64,000 nucleotides of DNA from Citrobacter tructae (GCF_004684345.1 NZ_CP038469.1:62001-126000); one strand, 5' to 3'. Shown: positions 27,119-36,432, counted from the stretch's first letter. The notes: generated by a model from the letters alone, not told the origin. Made by a program: numbers and translations.

Positions 27119-27622
27119 TTATTCGATGTTGGCTTCGATGAACCACAGGAATTTGTCGAGATCGCGCGATGCGGCGGTGAAAATATCTGCGGTATCTTCA
27201 TCTTTGGCTTCGCTAATGGCTTTACGCACGCTGTTAGCGACTACGGCATAACGTTCAGCCAGCTCTTTCAGGTGATCCTGCACGCTGTGGATATCCAGCG
27301 GGTAGCTTTTCAGCGACGTTTTGCTGTTAATAACCTGCGTGGTTCCCAGTGCAACGCCACCTAACTGCACGGCACGCTCGGCCATGGTGTCGAGGTGATC
27401 GGTTAACGCAGTTCGAAAGCCATCCAGCATTTCATGTACGGCAATAAAATTGGCACCACGCATGTTCCAGTGCGCTTGCTTAGTGATGAGTGACAGGTCA
27501 ATGAACTGGATCACCTGCTGATTCAACAACTCCACGGTCGCTTTCTTATCACTGTCGGATACATCGTTACGGGTATAAAGAAGGGGGGATGCTTTTGTTT
27601 TTACCAATTTTGCGGTACTCAT
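27119..27622 (-). CDS. dps: Dps, DNA-binding ferritin-like protein
   Basis: The 167-residue protein matches E. coli Dps. A Lys-rich N-terminal tail (STAKLVKTKASPLLYTRN) binds DNA. The ferroxidase residues lie in HWNMRGANFIAVHEMLDGF (His51, Asp/Glu region, about residues 51-68). The dodecamer stores iron, uses hydrogen peroxide and compacts the nucleoid in stationary phase. In E. coli it is controlled by OxyR, IHF and sigma-S. An AGAGGAT ribosome site lies before the start. Confidence 0.96.
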   Translation of the reverse strand: MSTAKLVKTKASPLLYTRNDVSDSDKKATVELLNQQVIQFIDLSLITKQAHWNMRGANFIAVHEMLDGFRTALTDHLDTMAERAVQLGGVALGTTQVINSKTSLKSYPLDIHSVQDHLKELAERYAVVANSVRKAISEAKDEDTADIFTAASRDLDKFLWFIEANIE

Positions 27623-27926
27623 AATCTCATATCCTCTTGATATTTATGTCCCAGGTCATTCAACGAGAGTAAGTATAGACCTAAATTCAGCTTTATTTTT
27701 CTGGCCTTACCTATCACTTTAATAGTGAACAGTTTGGGAAATATAAATATCCAATGGGATCAATTGCATAAATGTAAATGTAATCTGTTGTCAGCTATTT
27801 TTTCTGGATGTTTATATTCGAGATAAATAGGCAGTGCGAAAGAGTAGCGGGATAGGAATAATAATCATTGAGATAAACAAAAAGATATTCTGCATGATTA
27901 TGCAAACCATGCAGAATGTCGACAGG
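27623..27926. other. dps promoter region and rhtA end
   Basis: These 304 bases hold the dps leader and promoter on the minus strand (to about 27780), an AT-rich stretch, and the rhtA terminator near 27879-27917. I could not place OxyR or IHF sites with confidence by eye, and no small gene stands out. Confidence 0.5.
27879..27917 (-). terminator. Rho-independent terminator of rhtA
   Basis: On the minus strand a perfect 10-bp stem ATTCTGCATG/CATGCAGAAT encloses an 11-base loop and is followed by ATCTTTTTG, 9 bases after the rhtA stop codon. Confidence 0.82.
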
Positions 27927-28814
27927 TTAATTCACGTCGAGTTGCTTAATTTGCGGCTCTTTACGGATGGTGAGCGTAGAACCCATTGAGGCGGCAATAA
28001 TGGCCCCCAGTGCCAGCATCTGTACCATCGTCAGCGTCTCTCCGAGGAAGATCATTCCGGAAACCGCAGCCAGCGCAGGTTCCATGCTCATCAACGTGCC
28101 AAATGTGCGTGTAGGCAGGCGCGTTAACGCGATCATCTCCAGCGAGTAGGGCAGTGCCGTAGAGAGGACGGCGACCGCCAGGCCCAACGGCAGAAGCGAC
28201 CAGTGCCACAGCGCCTCGCCAGCCTGTATGACGCCCAGCGGAACGAAAATGATCGCCGCAATCAGCGAACCTACCGCCACGGTTGCCGGGCCGTGCTCTG
28301 CGCCAGCGCGCTGGCCGGTAAGAATATAGACCGCCCAGCAGGCACCAGCCCCCAGCGCCAGCGCGGCACCGGTTAAGTCTACGTGCGACACGTCCTGACC
28401 CAACGGCAGCAGGAACCAGAGTCCAAGTACGGCCAGTGCCACCCAAATGAAATCAACAGGGCGCCGGGAGGAGAACAGCGCCACCGCCAGCGGCCCTGTA
28501 AATTCCAGCGCCACGGCAATCCCCAGCGGGACGGTCTGAATCGACAGGTAGAAGAGATAGTTCATCCCGCCCAGCGACAGGCCGTAAAACAGCAGAGGAA
28601 GACGCTGCTCTTTGGCAAAGCGTAACCGCCAGGGTTTAAAGAATGCGATGAGGATTAATGTTCCCAGTGCCAGACGTAGCGCGGTCACACCTGGCGCACC
28701 GACGAGCGGGAACAGCGATTTCGCCAGCGATGCGCCGCTTTGTATGGAAGACATCGCAATCAGCAAAACCAAAATAGGCAACCAGACTGGCGCTTTACGT
28801 AACGATCCCGGCAT
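27927..28814 (-). CDS. rhtA: RhtA, threonine and homoserine exporter
   Basis: The 295-residue protein belongs to the EamA drug/metabolite transporter superfamily, with ten predicted membrane helices in two repeats (second repeat begins near residue 145). It matches E. coli RhtA in length from MPGSLRK. It exports homoserine, threonine and some amino-acid analogues. The start is taken after a TTGACAGGAGAAAGG ribosome region; five more codons (MTGER) are in frame upstream. Confidence 0.94.
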   Translation of the reverse strand: MPGSLRKAPVWLPILVLLIAMSSIQSGASLAKSLFPLVGAPGVTALRLALGTLILIAFFKPWRLRFAKEQRLPLLFYGLSLGGMNYLFYLSIQTVPLGIAVALEFTGPLAVALFSSRRPVDFIWVALAVLGLWFLLPLGQDVSHVDLTGAALALGAGACWAVYILTGQRAGAEHGPATVAVGSLIAAIIFVPLGVIQAGEALWHWSLLPLGLAVAVLSTALPYSLEMIALTRLPTRTFGTLMSMEPALAAVSGMIFLGETLTMVQMLALGAIIAASMGSTLTIRKEPQIKQLDVN

Positions 28815-29167
28815 CCTTTCTCCTGTCAAATTATGTCAATAGAGGTAAAACAGCGAGTGTAATGGAAATAGACACAGGTGGTTGAGTATTCGTTGAAAAA
28901 AAATTTGCTGAGATACGTACAATGGCATGAAATCGATGGATTAATAATCTGCGTGATTAGGAATGTTCTGGATGAATGTGCCGTGTTGTGCGCGCAATAA
29001 TGGCATTATTCGTTATAAAAATGATGTTAATTGAAAGAGATAGCTTGTTTTTGAAATGTTCTGTTACATGAAATTTTCCGTTAGACATCGCTAATCGCAA
29101 AGAGTTTCCCATCAATTTTTGGTATATTTAAAACTTAAGATTTACTTGAAGCACATTTGAGGTGGTT
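28815..29167. other. ompX upstream region
   Basis: This 353-base AT-rich gap lies between divergent rhtA and ompX and holds both promoters and the ompX leader. The TTGAGGTGG ribosome site just before ompX is the known target area of the CyaR sRNA in E. coli and Salmonella. I see no open frame or RNA gene that I can support. Confidence 0.55.
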
Positions 29168-29683
29168 ATGAAAAAAATTGCATGTCTTTCAGCACTGGCC
29201 GCTGTTCTGGCTTTCTCCGCAGGTTCCGCTGTTGCGTCTACTTCTACCGTTACCGGTGGTTATGCTCAGAGCGATGCTCAGGGCGCTGCGAACAAAATGA
29301 ACGGTTTTAACCTGAAGTATCGTTACGAGCAGGACAACAACCCGCTGGGCGTAATCGGTTCCTTCACTTACACTGAAAAAGATCGTACTGATGCTTCTGG
29401 TGACTACAACAAAACCCAGTACTACGGCATCACTGCAGGTCCTGCTTACCGTCTGAACGACTGGGCAAGCATCTACGGTGTAGTAGGTGTTGGCTACGGT
29501 AAATTCCAGAACGCAGCATCTCCGGCTGATAACCACACCACCAGCGACTACGGTTTCTCTTACGGTGCTGGTCTGCAGTTCAACCCGATCGAAAACGTCG
29601 CTCTGGACTTCTCTTACGAGCAGAGCCGTATTCGTAGCGTTGACGTAGGTACCTGGATTGCGGGTGTTGGTTACCGCTTCTAA
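29168..29683 (+). CDS. ompX: OmpX, eight-stranded outer-membrane protein
   Basis: The 171 residues include a signal peptide (cleaved near AVA-S, residue 23) and an eight-stranded barrel ending GVGYRF with the C-terminal Phe needed for Bam recognition. It belongs to the Ail/Lom/OmpX family. Differences from E. coli lie in the exposed loops (for example the AASPADNHTT segment), where phage and host contact is expected. The start MKKIAC follows GAGGTGG; two codons (GTG or ATG further up) are also open. A strong terminator follows. Confidence 0.97.
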   Translation: MKKIACLSALAAVLAFSAGSAVASTSTVTGGYAQSDAQGAANKMNGFNLKYRYEQDNNPLGVIGSFTYTEKDRTDASGDYNKTQYYGITAGPAYRLNDWASIYGVVGVGYGKFQNAASPADNHTTSDYGFSYGAGLQFNPIENVALDFSYEQSRIRSVDVGTWIAGVGYRF

Positions 29684-29700
29684 TCACTTCGGTGATATAA

Positions 29701-29730
29701 AAAATCCGCCTTATGAGGCGGATTTTTTTT
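29701..29730. terminator. Bidirectional terminator between ompX and opgE
   Basis: An 11-bp stem (AAAATCCGCCT with AGGCGGATTTT) and 4-base loop end in eight T residues on the plus strand, and A residues upstream serve the minus strand. It separates convergent ompX and opgE. Confidence 0.92.
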
Positions 29731-29747
29731 GCCTGCGGTTTGCGAGG

Positions 29748-31334
29748 TTAACGTGATTTAGTCTCGAAGATGTCGGTGCCAAGATGGTTGTAGTCCACCT
29801 TTTGTAATTTGAAGTTGGTGATATACACCGGCCCGGCTTTCTTCTCTGAGATAAAGCGGTAGCGGTTAGTGATTTCCTTGGCGCTGATACCCGTCCACTG
29901 TGAGAAGAAGCTCAGGAAGTCATTCGCGGAACGACGGGCTTTAATGACCCGGTGTGCTTTATCGTCGCTGGATACCACCATAAATGGTACCTGGAAATTC
30001 TGCTGGAACTGATCGTCGTGCGCCAGATACTGCACCTCTTTACCGCGTTCTTTAAAGGCGAGGCCATGATCGGAGAAGTAGACCATCGAGAAGCTGTCGC
30101 CGCTATTACGCAGTTGATCGTAGAGCTGACGCAGCAGGTCATCGGTCTGCTTCATGGTGTATAGATAACACGATGTCTCTCTCGACTGGACGAAGGTTTC
30201 GTATTTCCCCTGAGTACGGTCGCAGGCTTGCGGATGCGAACCCATCAAGTGCAGCACGATGAGCTGTGGCTGAGTACGCTCGGTTTCCAATACCTGGGCG
30301 GTCATTTTCAACAGTGCTTCATCACGGGTGTTTTTATCGGCTTCGAAGTCGCCGTTTTTCAGGAAGTGAACCTCGTCAGCACGCTTGGCGATACTGGCGA
30401 TTGCCGTATCATATTCACCGATCTGCCCCTGATTAGAGAACCACCACGTCTGGAACCCAGCGCGGTTGGCGAGAGTGACAAAGTTATCCTGGAACTGCGG
30501 CTTATCATCGACCACCCGATTAAGCGTTAAGCCAAGCGATTTCTGCGTTGACCCGCTGGCCGCGATGTAATCTGCAAAAATATAACCGTTAACGCTACTG
30601 GCAAAGGGAGTGTTATCCCAGTGGCCGCCGAACGCGCCTAACGCATCACGGCGGGCGCTTTCACCAATCACCACGACATAGGTGTGGTACTTAGGTTTCA
30701 CCGCCGTCACCGTCCAACTGTCCTTGACGCTCGCCAGCTTCGCCATGCGCTCCTGTTCGTCGAGGACTTCGTGGTTATTGACGATAACGTCCTTGGCAAA
30801 GCGGAACACCGGATATCCAGTATCTTTTAATTTGAAGACGCCGCCCCAGGCCAGGTTTTGCACTGGCGTAACAAAGAACGCCACGACGCTGACCAGCAAA
30901 CACAAACTGTCGAACTTATTCCAGCGGCGTTTCGTCGCATCTTTTTTACGTCGCACGGCAAGTACGCCAAGGGCAAAGATAAATATCCCAACCAGGTAGT
31001 TGTACCAGGGGAAGATGGTCAGGATTTCAGTGGACTCTTCCATGTTGGTCGAGTGCAGCGCCAGCAGGGTATTGAAGTTTGGCGAACCGTAAGCCTGACC
31101 AAACGGAAAGTACATCGCTGCAATCAGTGAACAAATGCCAATCAGCACTTTTTGCGTGCGCGGAGCATAGCGCCACAGGAGCAGCAATATACAGGTAAAG
31201 GCGACGCTATAAAGCAGGCTAAGCGGGTAGCCCAATGCGAGGTTTATCAGCAGAGACTGTAAGAAATAGAAGCCAGTCCACGGGCTAAGCGCCCGGCTAC
31301 GAGCAATAAGTGAATCTTTGAGGGTTAAATTCAT
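29748..31334 (-). CDS. opgE: OpgE (YbiP), phosphoethanolamine transferase
   Basis: The 528-residue protein has five N-terminal membrane helices (to about residue 165) and a periplasmic sulfatase-like domain. VVIGESARRDALG (about 225) holds the nucleophile region (family Thr is replaced by Ala-Arg-Arg context as in YbiP), and YFSDHGLAFKE with LAHDD are metal-binding. E. coli OpgE adds phosphoethanolamine to osmoregulated periplasmic glucans; it is a paralog of EptA/EptB/EptC. Length and sequence follow E. coli YbiP closely. Confidence 0.92.
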   Translation of the reverse strand: MNLTLKDSLIARSRALSPWTGFYFLQSLLINLALGYPLSLLYSVAFTCILLLLWRYAPRTQKVLIGICSLIAAMYFPFGQAYGSPNFNTLLALHSTNMEESTEILTIFPWYNYLVGIFIFALGVLAVRRKKDATKRRWNKFDSLCLLVSVVAFFVTPVQNLAWGGVFKLKDTGYPVFRFAKDVIVNNHEVLDEQERMAKLASVKDSWTVTAVKPKYHTYVVVIGESARRDALGAFGGHWDNTPFASSVNGYIFADYIAASGSTQKSLGLTLNRVVDDKPQFQDNFVTLANRAGFQTWWFSNQGQIGEYDTAIASIAKRADEVHFLKNGDFEADKNTRDEALLKMTAQVLETERTQPQLIVLHLMGSHPQACDRTQGKYETFVQSRETSCYLYTMKQTDDLLRQLYDQLRNSGDSFSMVYFSDHGLAFKERGKEVQYLAHDDQFQQNFQVPFMVVSSDDKAHRVIKARRSANDFLSFFSQWTGISAKEITNRYRFISEKKAGPVYITNFKLQKVDYNHLGTDIFETKSR

Positions 31335-31609
31335 ATGTCACTGTTGCAAAAACGCCATGTGCTTACCCTGGCGCAAAGGGTCATTGCCTGCCTGAGAGAG
31401 CGAGAAGAGGGATGAGGTCCGCATCTGCGAGCCGCAATATACGCAGGGCTGCGAAAAGATAGAGTGTGTGCGAGAGAAGGTCAACTACTACAAAGAAAAT
31501 GTTTTGCGAGGGAGATGGCAAAATGGACAAAAAGAAGGGTTATTGCGGGAAACAGACCAGTGTATCGACGCTATGGCAGGAAAATGAAGCGGCGTACCGC
31601 GACGCCGCA

Positions 31610-31738
31610 TTATTTGCCTGAGGGTTTATCCTGCTCTGGTTTGCCGTTGATCATGTCGCACAGCATAGAGATCAGCATCAACCGTACTTTAAAAGGAGAG
31701 TGACTAAACACGCGCATACACCTCTTGAATTCATTCAT
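31610..31738 (-). CDS. mntS: MntS, 42-residue manganese-responsive small protein
   Basis: A 42-codon gene reads MNEFKRCMRVFSHSPFKVRL and ends in KPEQDKPSGK. I found it directly in the sequence, and it matches remembered E. coli MntS almost residue for residue. A GGAGGTTC ribosome site precedes the ATG. MntS raises usable intracellular manganese, probably by blocking the MntP exporter, and is repressed by MntR with manganese. It lies between opgE and mntR, divergent from mntR, in the region called rybA in E. coli. An MntR box is located upstream. Confidence 0.93.
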   Translation of the reverse strand: MNEFKRCMRVFSHSPFKVRLMLISMLCDMINGKPEQDKPSGK

Positions 31739-31795
31739 ATGAACCTCCTGACTTCACGATCCCATCAATCCGTGAGGGATGTCTTTATTATATAC

Positions 31796-31817
31796 AGATA
31801 TAGCACAGGCTATATTA
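31796..31817. promoter_or_regulatory. MntR box upstream of mntS
   Basis: AGATATAGCACAGGCTATAT with two more bases matches the E. coli MntR operator (AAAcATAGCAAAGGCTATgTTT type) as an imperfect inverted repeat. It lies about 58 bases upstream of the mntS start and about 108 before mntR. MntR-Mn is expected to repress mntS here. Confidence 0.87.
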
Positions 31818-31924
31818 TATAGCTATTGCTAAAACGTTAAATTTTTGTGCCCGCGCAACTCTGGTTTACAATGAGCGCTCTCTAATCAGATGCCGTTAAC
31901 GCGTCACAGGAACGAGGAAGCAGA

Positions 31925-32398
31925 ATGAGTCGTCGCGCAGGTATGCCAACAACAAAAAAAGTGACGCAATTAGTGAATGTTGAGGAACATGTTGAAGGGT
32001 TTCGTCAGGTCAGGGAGGCGCATCGTCGCGAACTGATTGATGATTACGTGGAGCTGATTTCCGACCTCATTATCGAAGTGGGGGAAGCGCGTCAGGTGGA
32101 TATGGCCGCTCGGCTTGGGGTTTCTCAACCCACCGTCGCCAAGATGCTCAAGCGCCTTGCCTCCGTGGGGTTGATTGAAATGATCCCCTGGCGCGGCGTG
32201 TTCTTAACCGCAGAAGGAGAGAAACTGGCCCAGGAGAGTCGCGAACGTCATCAGATCGTAGAGAATTTTCTGCTGATGTTAGGTATCAGCCCGGAAATTG
32301 CTCGTCGCGATGCGGAAGGGATGGAACACCATGTGAGTAAGGAAACGTTGGAGGCTTTTAGCCGATTTACCCAACAGCAAGGAACAGGCTCTGAATGA
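31925..32398 (+). CDS. mntR: MntR, manganese-dependent transcriptional regulator
   Basis: This 157-residue DtxR/MntR-family protein has an N-terminal winged helix (RQVDMAARLGVSQPTVAKMLKRL near residues 59-80) and a metal-binding dimerisation region (ERHQIVENFLLMLGIS, AEGMEHHVS). The family uses Asp, Glu and His ligands from these two segments. In E. coli it represses mntH and mntS and activates mntP with manganese. It ends in ATGA, overlapping the ybiR start, so the two are co-translated. Confidence 0.95.
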   Translation: MSRRAGMPTTKKVTQLVNVEEHVEGFRQVREAHRRELIDDYVELISDLIIEVGEARQVDMAARLGVSQPTVAKMLKRLASVGLIEMIPWRGVFLTAEGEKLAQESRERHQIVENFLLMLGISPEIARRDAEGMEHHVSKETLEAFSRFTQQQGTGSE

Positions 32399-33504
32399 GT
32401 TTTCCTTTATTACGCGCATTGCAGCGCGATCGTTTTTTCCAACTGCTCATCATCACCGGTATTGTTCTGAGTCTGTTCACACCGTTTACCCCTGGGAGCT
32501 GGCCGGGGGCCATTGACTGGCACACGATTATTACCCTCAGCGGCCTGATGTTACTGACTAAAGGCGTGGAGTTGAGTGGTTACTTCGATGTGCTAGGGCG
32601 CAAGATGACCCGCCGCTTCAAGACGGAACGCCAGTTAGCGATATTTATGGTGCTGGCGGCGGCGTTACTGTCGACGTTTCTGACCAACGATGTCGCCCTG
32701 TTTATTGTGGTGCCGCTGACCATCACCCTGAAAAAACTGTGCGAGATTCCGGTGAACCGCCTCATTATTTTTGAGGCGCTGGCGGTGAACGCTGGATCGC
32801 TGCTGACGCCAATCGGTAATCCGCAGAACATCCTGATGTGGGGGCGCTCCGGACTGTCATTCACCGCGTTTACCTGGCAAATGGCACCGCTTGCCGGTGC
32901 GATGATGCTGACGCTGGTGGTGCTGTGCTGGTTTAGTTTTCCGCGTACAGATTTGCACTATCATACCGGCACGCGTGCGCCGGACTGGCAGCCCCGGCTG
33001 GTGTGGAGTTGCCTGGCACTGTATATCGTCTTTCTGACGGCGCTGGAGCTGAAGCAGGAACTCTGGGGTTTGGCGATTGTGGCGACAGGCTTTATGGTGC
33101 TGGCTCGCCGCGTGATCTTCAGCGTGGACTGGACGCTGCTGCTGGTGTTTATGGCGATGTTTATCGATGTACATCTGTTGACGCAGTTACCCGTACTCCA
33201 GGGGATTTCGGGCCACTTTGGTACGCTTTCCCAACCTGGACTATGGTTGACGGCAATCGGTCTGTCGCAGTTTATCAGTAATGTACCCAGCACTATTTTA
33301 CTACTGAACTATGTCCCGCCAACGCTACTGCTGGCCTGGGCTGTCAATATTGGCGGTTTTGGACTGTTACCGGGATCGCTGGCGAATCTTATTGCTTTAC
33401 GAATGGCAAACGACCGGCGTATCTGGTGGCGTTTTCATTGGTATTCGGTGCCGATGCTGATTTGGGCGGCGCTGGTGGGATATGGTTTGCTGCTGTTGCG
33501 GTAG
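32395..33504 (+). CDS. ybiR: YbiR, putative anion/metal transporter of the ion transporter superfamily
   Basis: The 369 residues form about 10 membrane helices. FLTNDVALFIVVPLT (near residue 97) and FISNVPSTILLLNY (near 292) are the paired NDxA/NxPS motifs of the ArsB/NhaD/CitM ion transporter superfamily. The substrate is not known. Its overlap with mntR (4 bases) suggests a link to manganese physiology, an inference from context. Length is close to E. coli YbiR. Confidence 0.9.
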   Translation: MSFPLLRALQRDRFFQLLIITGIVLSLFTPFTPGSWPGAIDWHTIITLSGLMLLTKGVELSGYFDVLGRKMTRRFKTERQLAIFMVLAAALLSTFLTNDVALFIVVPLTITLKKLCEIPVNRLIIFEALAVNAGSLLTPIGNPQNILMWGRSGLSFTAFTWQMAPLAGAMMLTLVVLCWFSFPRTDLHYHTGTRAPDWQPRLVWSCLALYIVFLTALELKQELWGLAIVATGFMVLARRVIFSVDWTLLLVFMAMFIDVHLLTQLPVLQGISGHFGTLSQPGLWLTAIGLSQFISNVPSTILLLNYVPPTLLLAWAVNIGGFGLLPGSLANLIALRMANDRRIWWRFHWYSVPMLIWAALVGYGLLLLR

Positions 33505-33522
33505 TAGCGGCAGAGAGGCAAT

Positions 33523-33552
33523 AAAAAAGGCGGATGAATCATCCGCCTTTTT
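33523..33552. terminator. Bidirectional terminator between ybiR and ldtB
   Basis: A stem GGCGGAT/ATCCGCC with a 5-base loop is flanked by six A residues and five T residues, which serves both convergent genes. Confidence 0.9.
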
Positions 33553-33566
33553 CGTTTCAGGTCTGC

Positions 33567-34487
33567 TTAGTTCAGGCGAACCGGCATACCGGAACGGTTC
33601 TGTACCGCCTGCTCAACGACGGCCTGATCGACGTCCGGCTGACCGGTGATGCTGGTAATGCTCTTGTTCAGGGAAATCGGTACGATTTCGCCGCCTTCGA
33701 ACTGTGCTTCAGTGGTAGACAGTGGGTTATGCACCTCAATGTAACGACTGCCGTCTGGTTCGGTCGTGGCTTTTACCGGTTCGTCAATAAACTGGACGCG
33801 CGTGCCAACCGGAACGTTTTCGAACAGGAACTTGATGTCTTCATTACGCAGACGCACGCAACCGTGGCTGACGCGTAGGCCGACGCCGAAGTTCGCGTTG
33901 GTCCCGTGGATGGCATACAGGCGACCGATATACAGTGCGTACAGACCCATCGGGTTATCCGGACCGGCTGGAACAACCGCTGGCAGCGGTTCGCCCGCAG
34001 CGCGGTATTCAGCGTGCATCTTGGCGGTTGGCGTCCAGGTCGGGCCTGCTTTCTTACGCTCAACTTTGGTGGTCCAGTTGATCGGCGTGTCTTTGCCTAA
34101 CTGGCCGATACCAATCGGTAAAACGATAACGGTGTTGGTGCCTTTCGGGTAGTAGTACAGACGCATTTCTGCGCTGTTGATAACAATACCTTCATGCACG
34201 GTATCCGGCAGGATCAACTGCTGAGGAATGTTCAGCACGGTGCCGCCCTTCGGCAGGAAGGTATCCACGCCCGGGTTGGCTTCCAGCATGTTAGACAGAC
34301 CCATCTGGTATTCAGCCGCATAGTACTCCAGCGGTTGGGTGTTGCCTTCAGGAATGGTGATGACCTGGTTTTGGCCAATCAAACGGCTACCATCGGTAGG
34401 CAGCGGGTACGTGACGGCTGAGGCAGTGTTACAAAAACCAACTACTGCGAGTGCCGCCGCGAAAAGCGTTGTCAATTTCATATTCAT
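33567..34487 (-). CDS. ldtB: LdtB (YbiS), L,D-transpeptidase attaching Braun lipoprotein
   Basis: The 306 residues match E. coli LdtB in length. There is a signal peptide (to about TASA, residue 24), a LysM-like N-terminal part (GNTQPLEYYAAEYQMGLSNM to NIPQQ), and a YkuD domain with His194 in AIHGTNANFG and catalytic Cys210 in SHGCVRL. It links the outer-membrane lipoprotein Lpp to peptidoglycan. The alternative start two codons in (MKLTT) is possible. Confidence 0.96.
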   Translation of the reverse strand: MNMKLTTLFAAALAVVGFCNTASAVTYPLPTDGSRLIGQNQVITIPEGNTQPLEYYAAEYQMGLSNMLEANPGVDTFLPKGGTVLNIPQQLILPDTVHEGIVINSAEMRLYYYPKGTNTVIVLPIGIGQLGKDTPINWTTKVERKKAGPTWTPTAKMHAEYRAAGEPLPAVVPAGPDNPMGLYALYIGRLYAIHGTNANFGVGLRVSHGCVRLRNEDIKFLFENVPVGTRVQFIDEPVKATTEPDGSRYIEVHNPLSTTEAQFEGGEIVPISLNKSITSITGQPDVDQAVVEQAVQNRSGMPVRLN

Positions 34488-34711
34488 TTTTACGAGATTC
34501 TGAAGCCTGGCAGGCTAGTGGGTTGAGATTTATGTAGTGTTGGGCACGCATTATATGTGCATTCTATGCAACAAGGAATTCGGATGTGTACTAAATCACA
34601 TTTTTTTCCTTTTGGTTTCACTTTATTCCTCTCGCATGAAGGCGCGATCTTATTCCAGACTTATGGCATAATAAGCGGTTCGTCACATATTTCTTCTTTC
34701 AGGATACGCCA

Positions 34712-36304
34712 GTGTTAGTTTCCAGCAACGTCACCATGCAGTTCGGCAGTAAGCCGCTGTTTGAAAATATTTCCGTCAAATTTGGCGGCGGCAACCGTTA
34801 CGGCCTGATTGGCGCCAACGGTAGCGGTAAATCCACTTTTATGAAAATTCTCGGCGGCGACCTCGAACCGACGCTGGGTAACGTTTCCCTCGATCCGAAC
34901 GAACGCATCGGTAAGCTGCGTCAGGATCAGTTCGCTTTTGAAGAGTTCACCGTTCTGGACACCGTCATTATGGGTCACGCTGAACTGTGGGAAGTGAAGC
35001 AGGAACGTGACCGTATCTATGCGCTGCCGGAAATGAGCGAAGAAGATGGTTATAAAGTCGCCGATCTCGAAGTTAAATACGGTGAGATGGACGGCTATTC
35101 GGCTGAATCTCGTGCCGGTGAACTGCTGCTGGGCGTTGGTATTCCGGTAGAACAACATTACGGCCCGATGAGCGAAGTTGCACCCGGCTGGAAGCTGCGT
35201 GTGCTGCTGGCGCAGGCGCTGTTCTCTAACCCGGACATCCTGCTGCTCGATGAACCGACCAACAACCTGGACATCGACACCATTCGTTGGCTGGAGCAGA
35301 CGCTGAACGAGCGTGACAGCACCATGATCATCATTTCGCACGACCGTCACTTCCTGAACATGGTCTGTACGCACATGGCGGATCTGGACTACGGCGAGCT
35401 GCGTGTTTATCCGGGTAACTATGATGAATACATGACGGCAGCAACCCAGGCGCGTGAGCGTTTGTTGGCCGATAACGCCAAGAAAAAAGCGCAAATTGCC
35501 GATCTGCAATCCTTCGTCAGTCGCTTTAGCGCCAACGCCTCAAAATCTCGTCAGGCGACCTCTCGTGCGCGTCAGATTGATAAAATCAAACTCGACGAAG
35601 TAAAAGCGTCCAGCCGTCAGAACCCATTCATCCGTTTCGAACAGGATAAGAAACTGTTCCGTAACGCGCTGGAAGTGGAAGCGCTGACCAAAGGTTTCGA
35701 TAACGGCCCGCTGTTTAAAAACTTCAATTTGCTGCTGGAAGTGGGCGAAAAGGTTGCCATCCTGGGGGCTAACGGCGTGGGTAAATCTACCATGCTGAAA
35801 GTACTGGTCGGCGACATGGCGCCGGATAATGGCACCGTTAAATGGTCTGAGAATGCGCAAATTGGCTACTACGCGCAGGATCACGAATATGAGTTCGAAA
35901 ACGATTTGACCGTTTTCGAATGGATGAGTCAGTGGAAACAAGAAGGCGACGATGAGCAGGTCGTTCGCAGCTTCCTTGGTCGTCTGTTGTTCAGCCAGGA
36001 CGATATCAAAAAGCCTGCTAAGGTGCTGTCCGGTGGTGAAAAAGGGCGCATGCTGTTCGGTAAGCTGATGATGCAGAAACCGAATATTCTGGTGATGGAC
36101 GAACCGACCAACCACCTGGATATGGAATCGATTGAATCGCTGAACATGGCGCTGGAAATGTACCAGGGCACGCTGATCTTTGTTTCTCACGACCGCGAAT
36201 TCGTCAGCTCGCTGGCCACACGTGTGATTGAGATTACGCCGGAACGTGTGATTGACTTCACCGGTAACTACGAAGATTACCTGCGTAGTAAAGGCGTCGA
36301 ATAA
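34712..36304 (+). CDS. ybiT: YbiT, ABC-F family ribosome-associated ATPase
   Basis: The 530-residue protein starts with GTG and contains two ABC domains: Walker A GANGSGKST (near 36) and GANGVGKST (near 352), each with a DEPTN Walker B. A charged linker (about 240-320, rich in Arg, Lys, Gln) separates them. It lacks membrane segments, so it is an ABC-F translation factor like EttA, Uup and YheS. Its ribosomal task is less defined than that of EttA. The first signature motif is degenerate (EVAPGWKLR), the second LSGGEKGR. Confidence 0.95.
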   Translation: MLVSSNVTMQFGSKPLFENISVKFGGGNRYGLIGANGSGKSTFMKILGGDLEPTLGNVSLDPNERIGKLRQDQFAFEEFTVLDTVIMGHAELWEVKQERDRIYALPEMSEEDGYKVADLEVKYGEMDGYSAESRAGELLLGVGIPVEQHYGPMSEVAPGWKLRVLLAQALFSNPDILLLDEPTNNLDIDTIRWLEQTLNERDSTMIIISHDRHFLNMVCTHMADLDYGELRVYPGNYDEYMTAATQARERLLADNAKKKAQIADLQSFVSRFSANASKSRQATSRARQIDKIKLDEVKASSRQNPFIRFEQDKKLFRNALEVEALTKGFDNGPLFKNFNLLLEVGEKVAILGANGVGKSTMLKVLVGDMAPDNGTVKWSENAQIGYYAQDHEYEFENDLTVFEWMSQWKQEGDDEQVVRSFLGRLLFSQDDIKKPAKVLSGGEKGRMLFGKLMMQKPNILVMDEPTNHLDMESIESLNMALEMYQGTLIFVSHDREFVSSLATRVIEITPERVIDFTGNYEDYLRSKGVE

Positions 36305-36432
36305 TTTTCCCGTCGTCTTTCGTGTTACAGGTGTGTTGGCTGCACCTGTTCACCCTGGTCACTTACTTATGTAAGCTCCCAGGGATTTACAGGCTGGCCG
36401 CCTTCCTGTAACGAGAAATACTTAGGGAAAAT
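36304..36432. repeat. ERIC element (enterobacterial repetitive intergenic consensus)
   Basis: The 129 bases begin ATTTTCCC and end GGGAAAAT, terminal inverted repeats. The interior holds the hallmark core GTCACTTACTTATGTAAGCT followed by CCCAGGGATTTAC and CCGCCTTCCTG, which correspond to the ERIC1R and ERIC2 primer sites. It sits directly at the ybiT stop codon and ends 15 bases before the ybiU stop, filling the gap between the convergent genes. Confidence 0.92.

Noticed and set aside
31464..31703. 79-codon plus-strand frame between opgE and mntR
   Set aside because: It runs antisense through mntS, which is strongly conserved with a good ribosome site.
34715..35509. 264-codon minus-strand frame opposite ybiT
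   Set aside because: ybiT is clearly coding here. The antisense protein is His/Val/Phe-rich in a way typical of reverse-complement translation.
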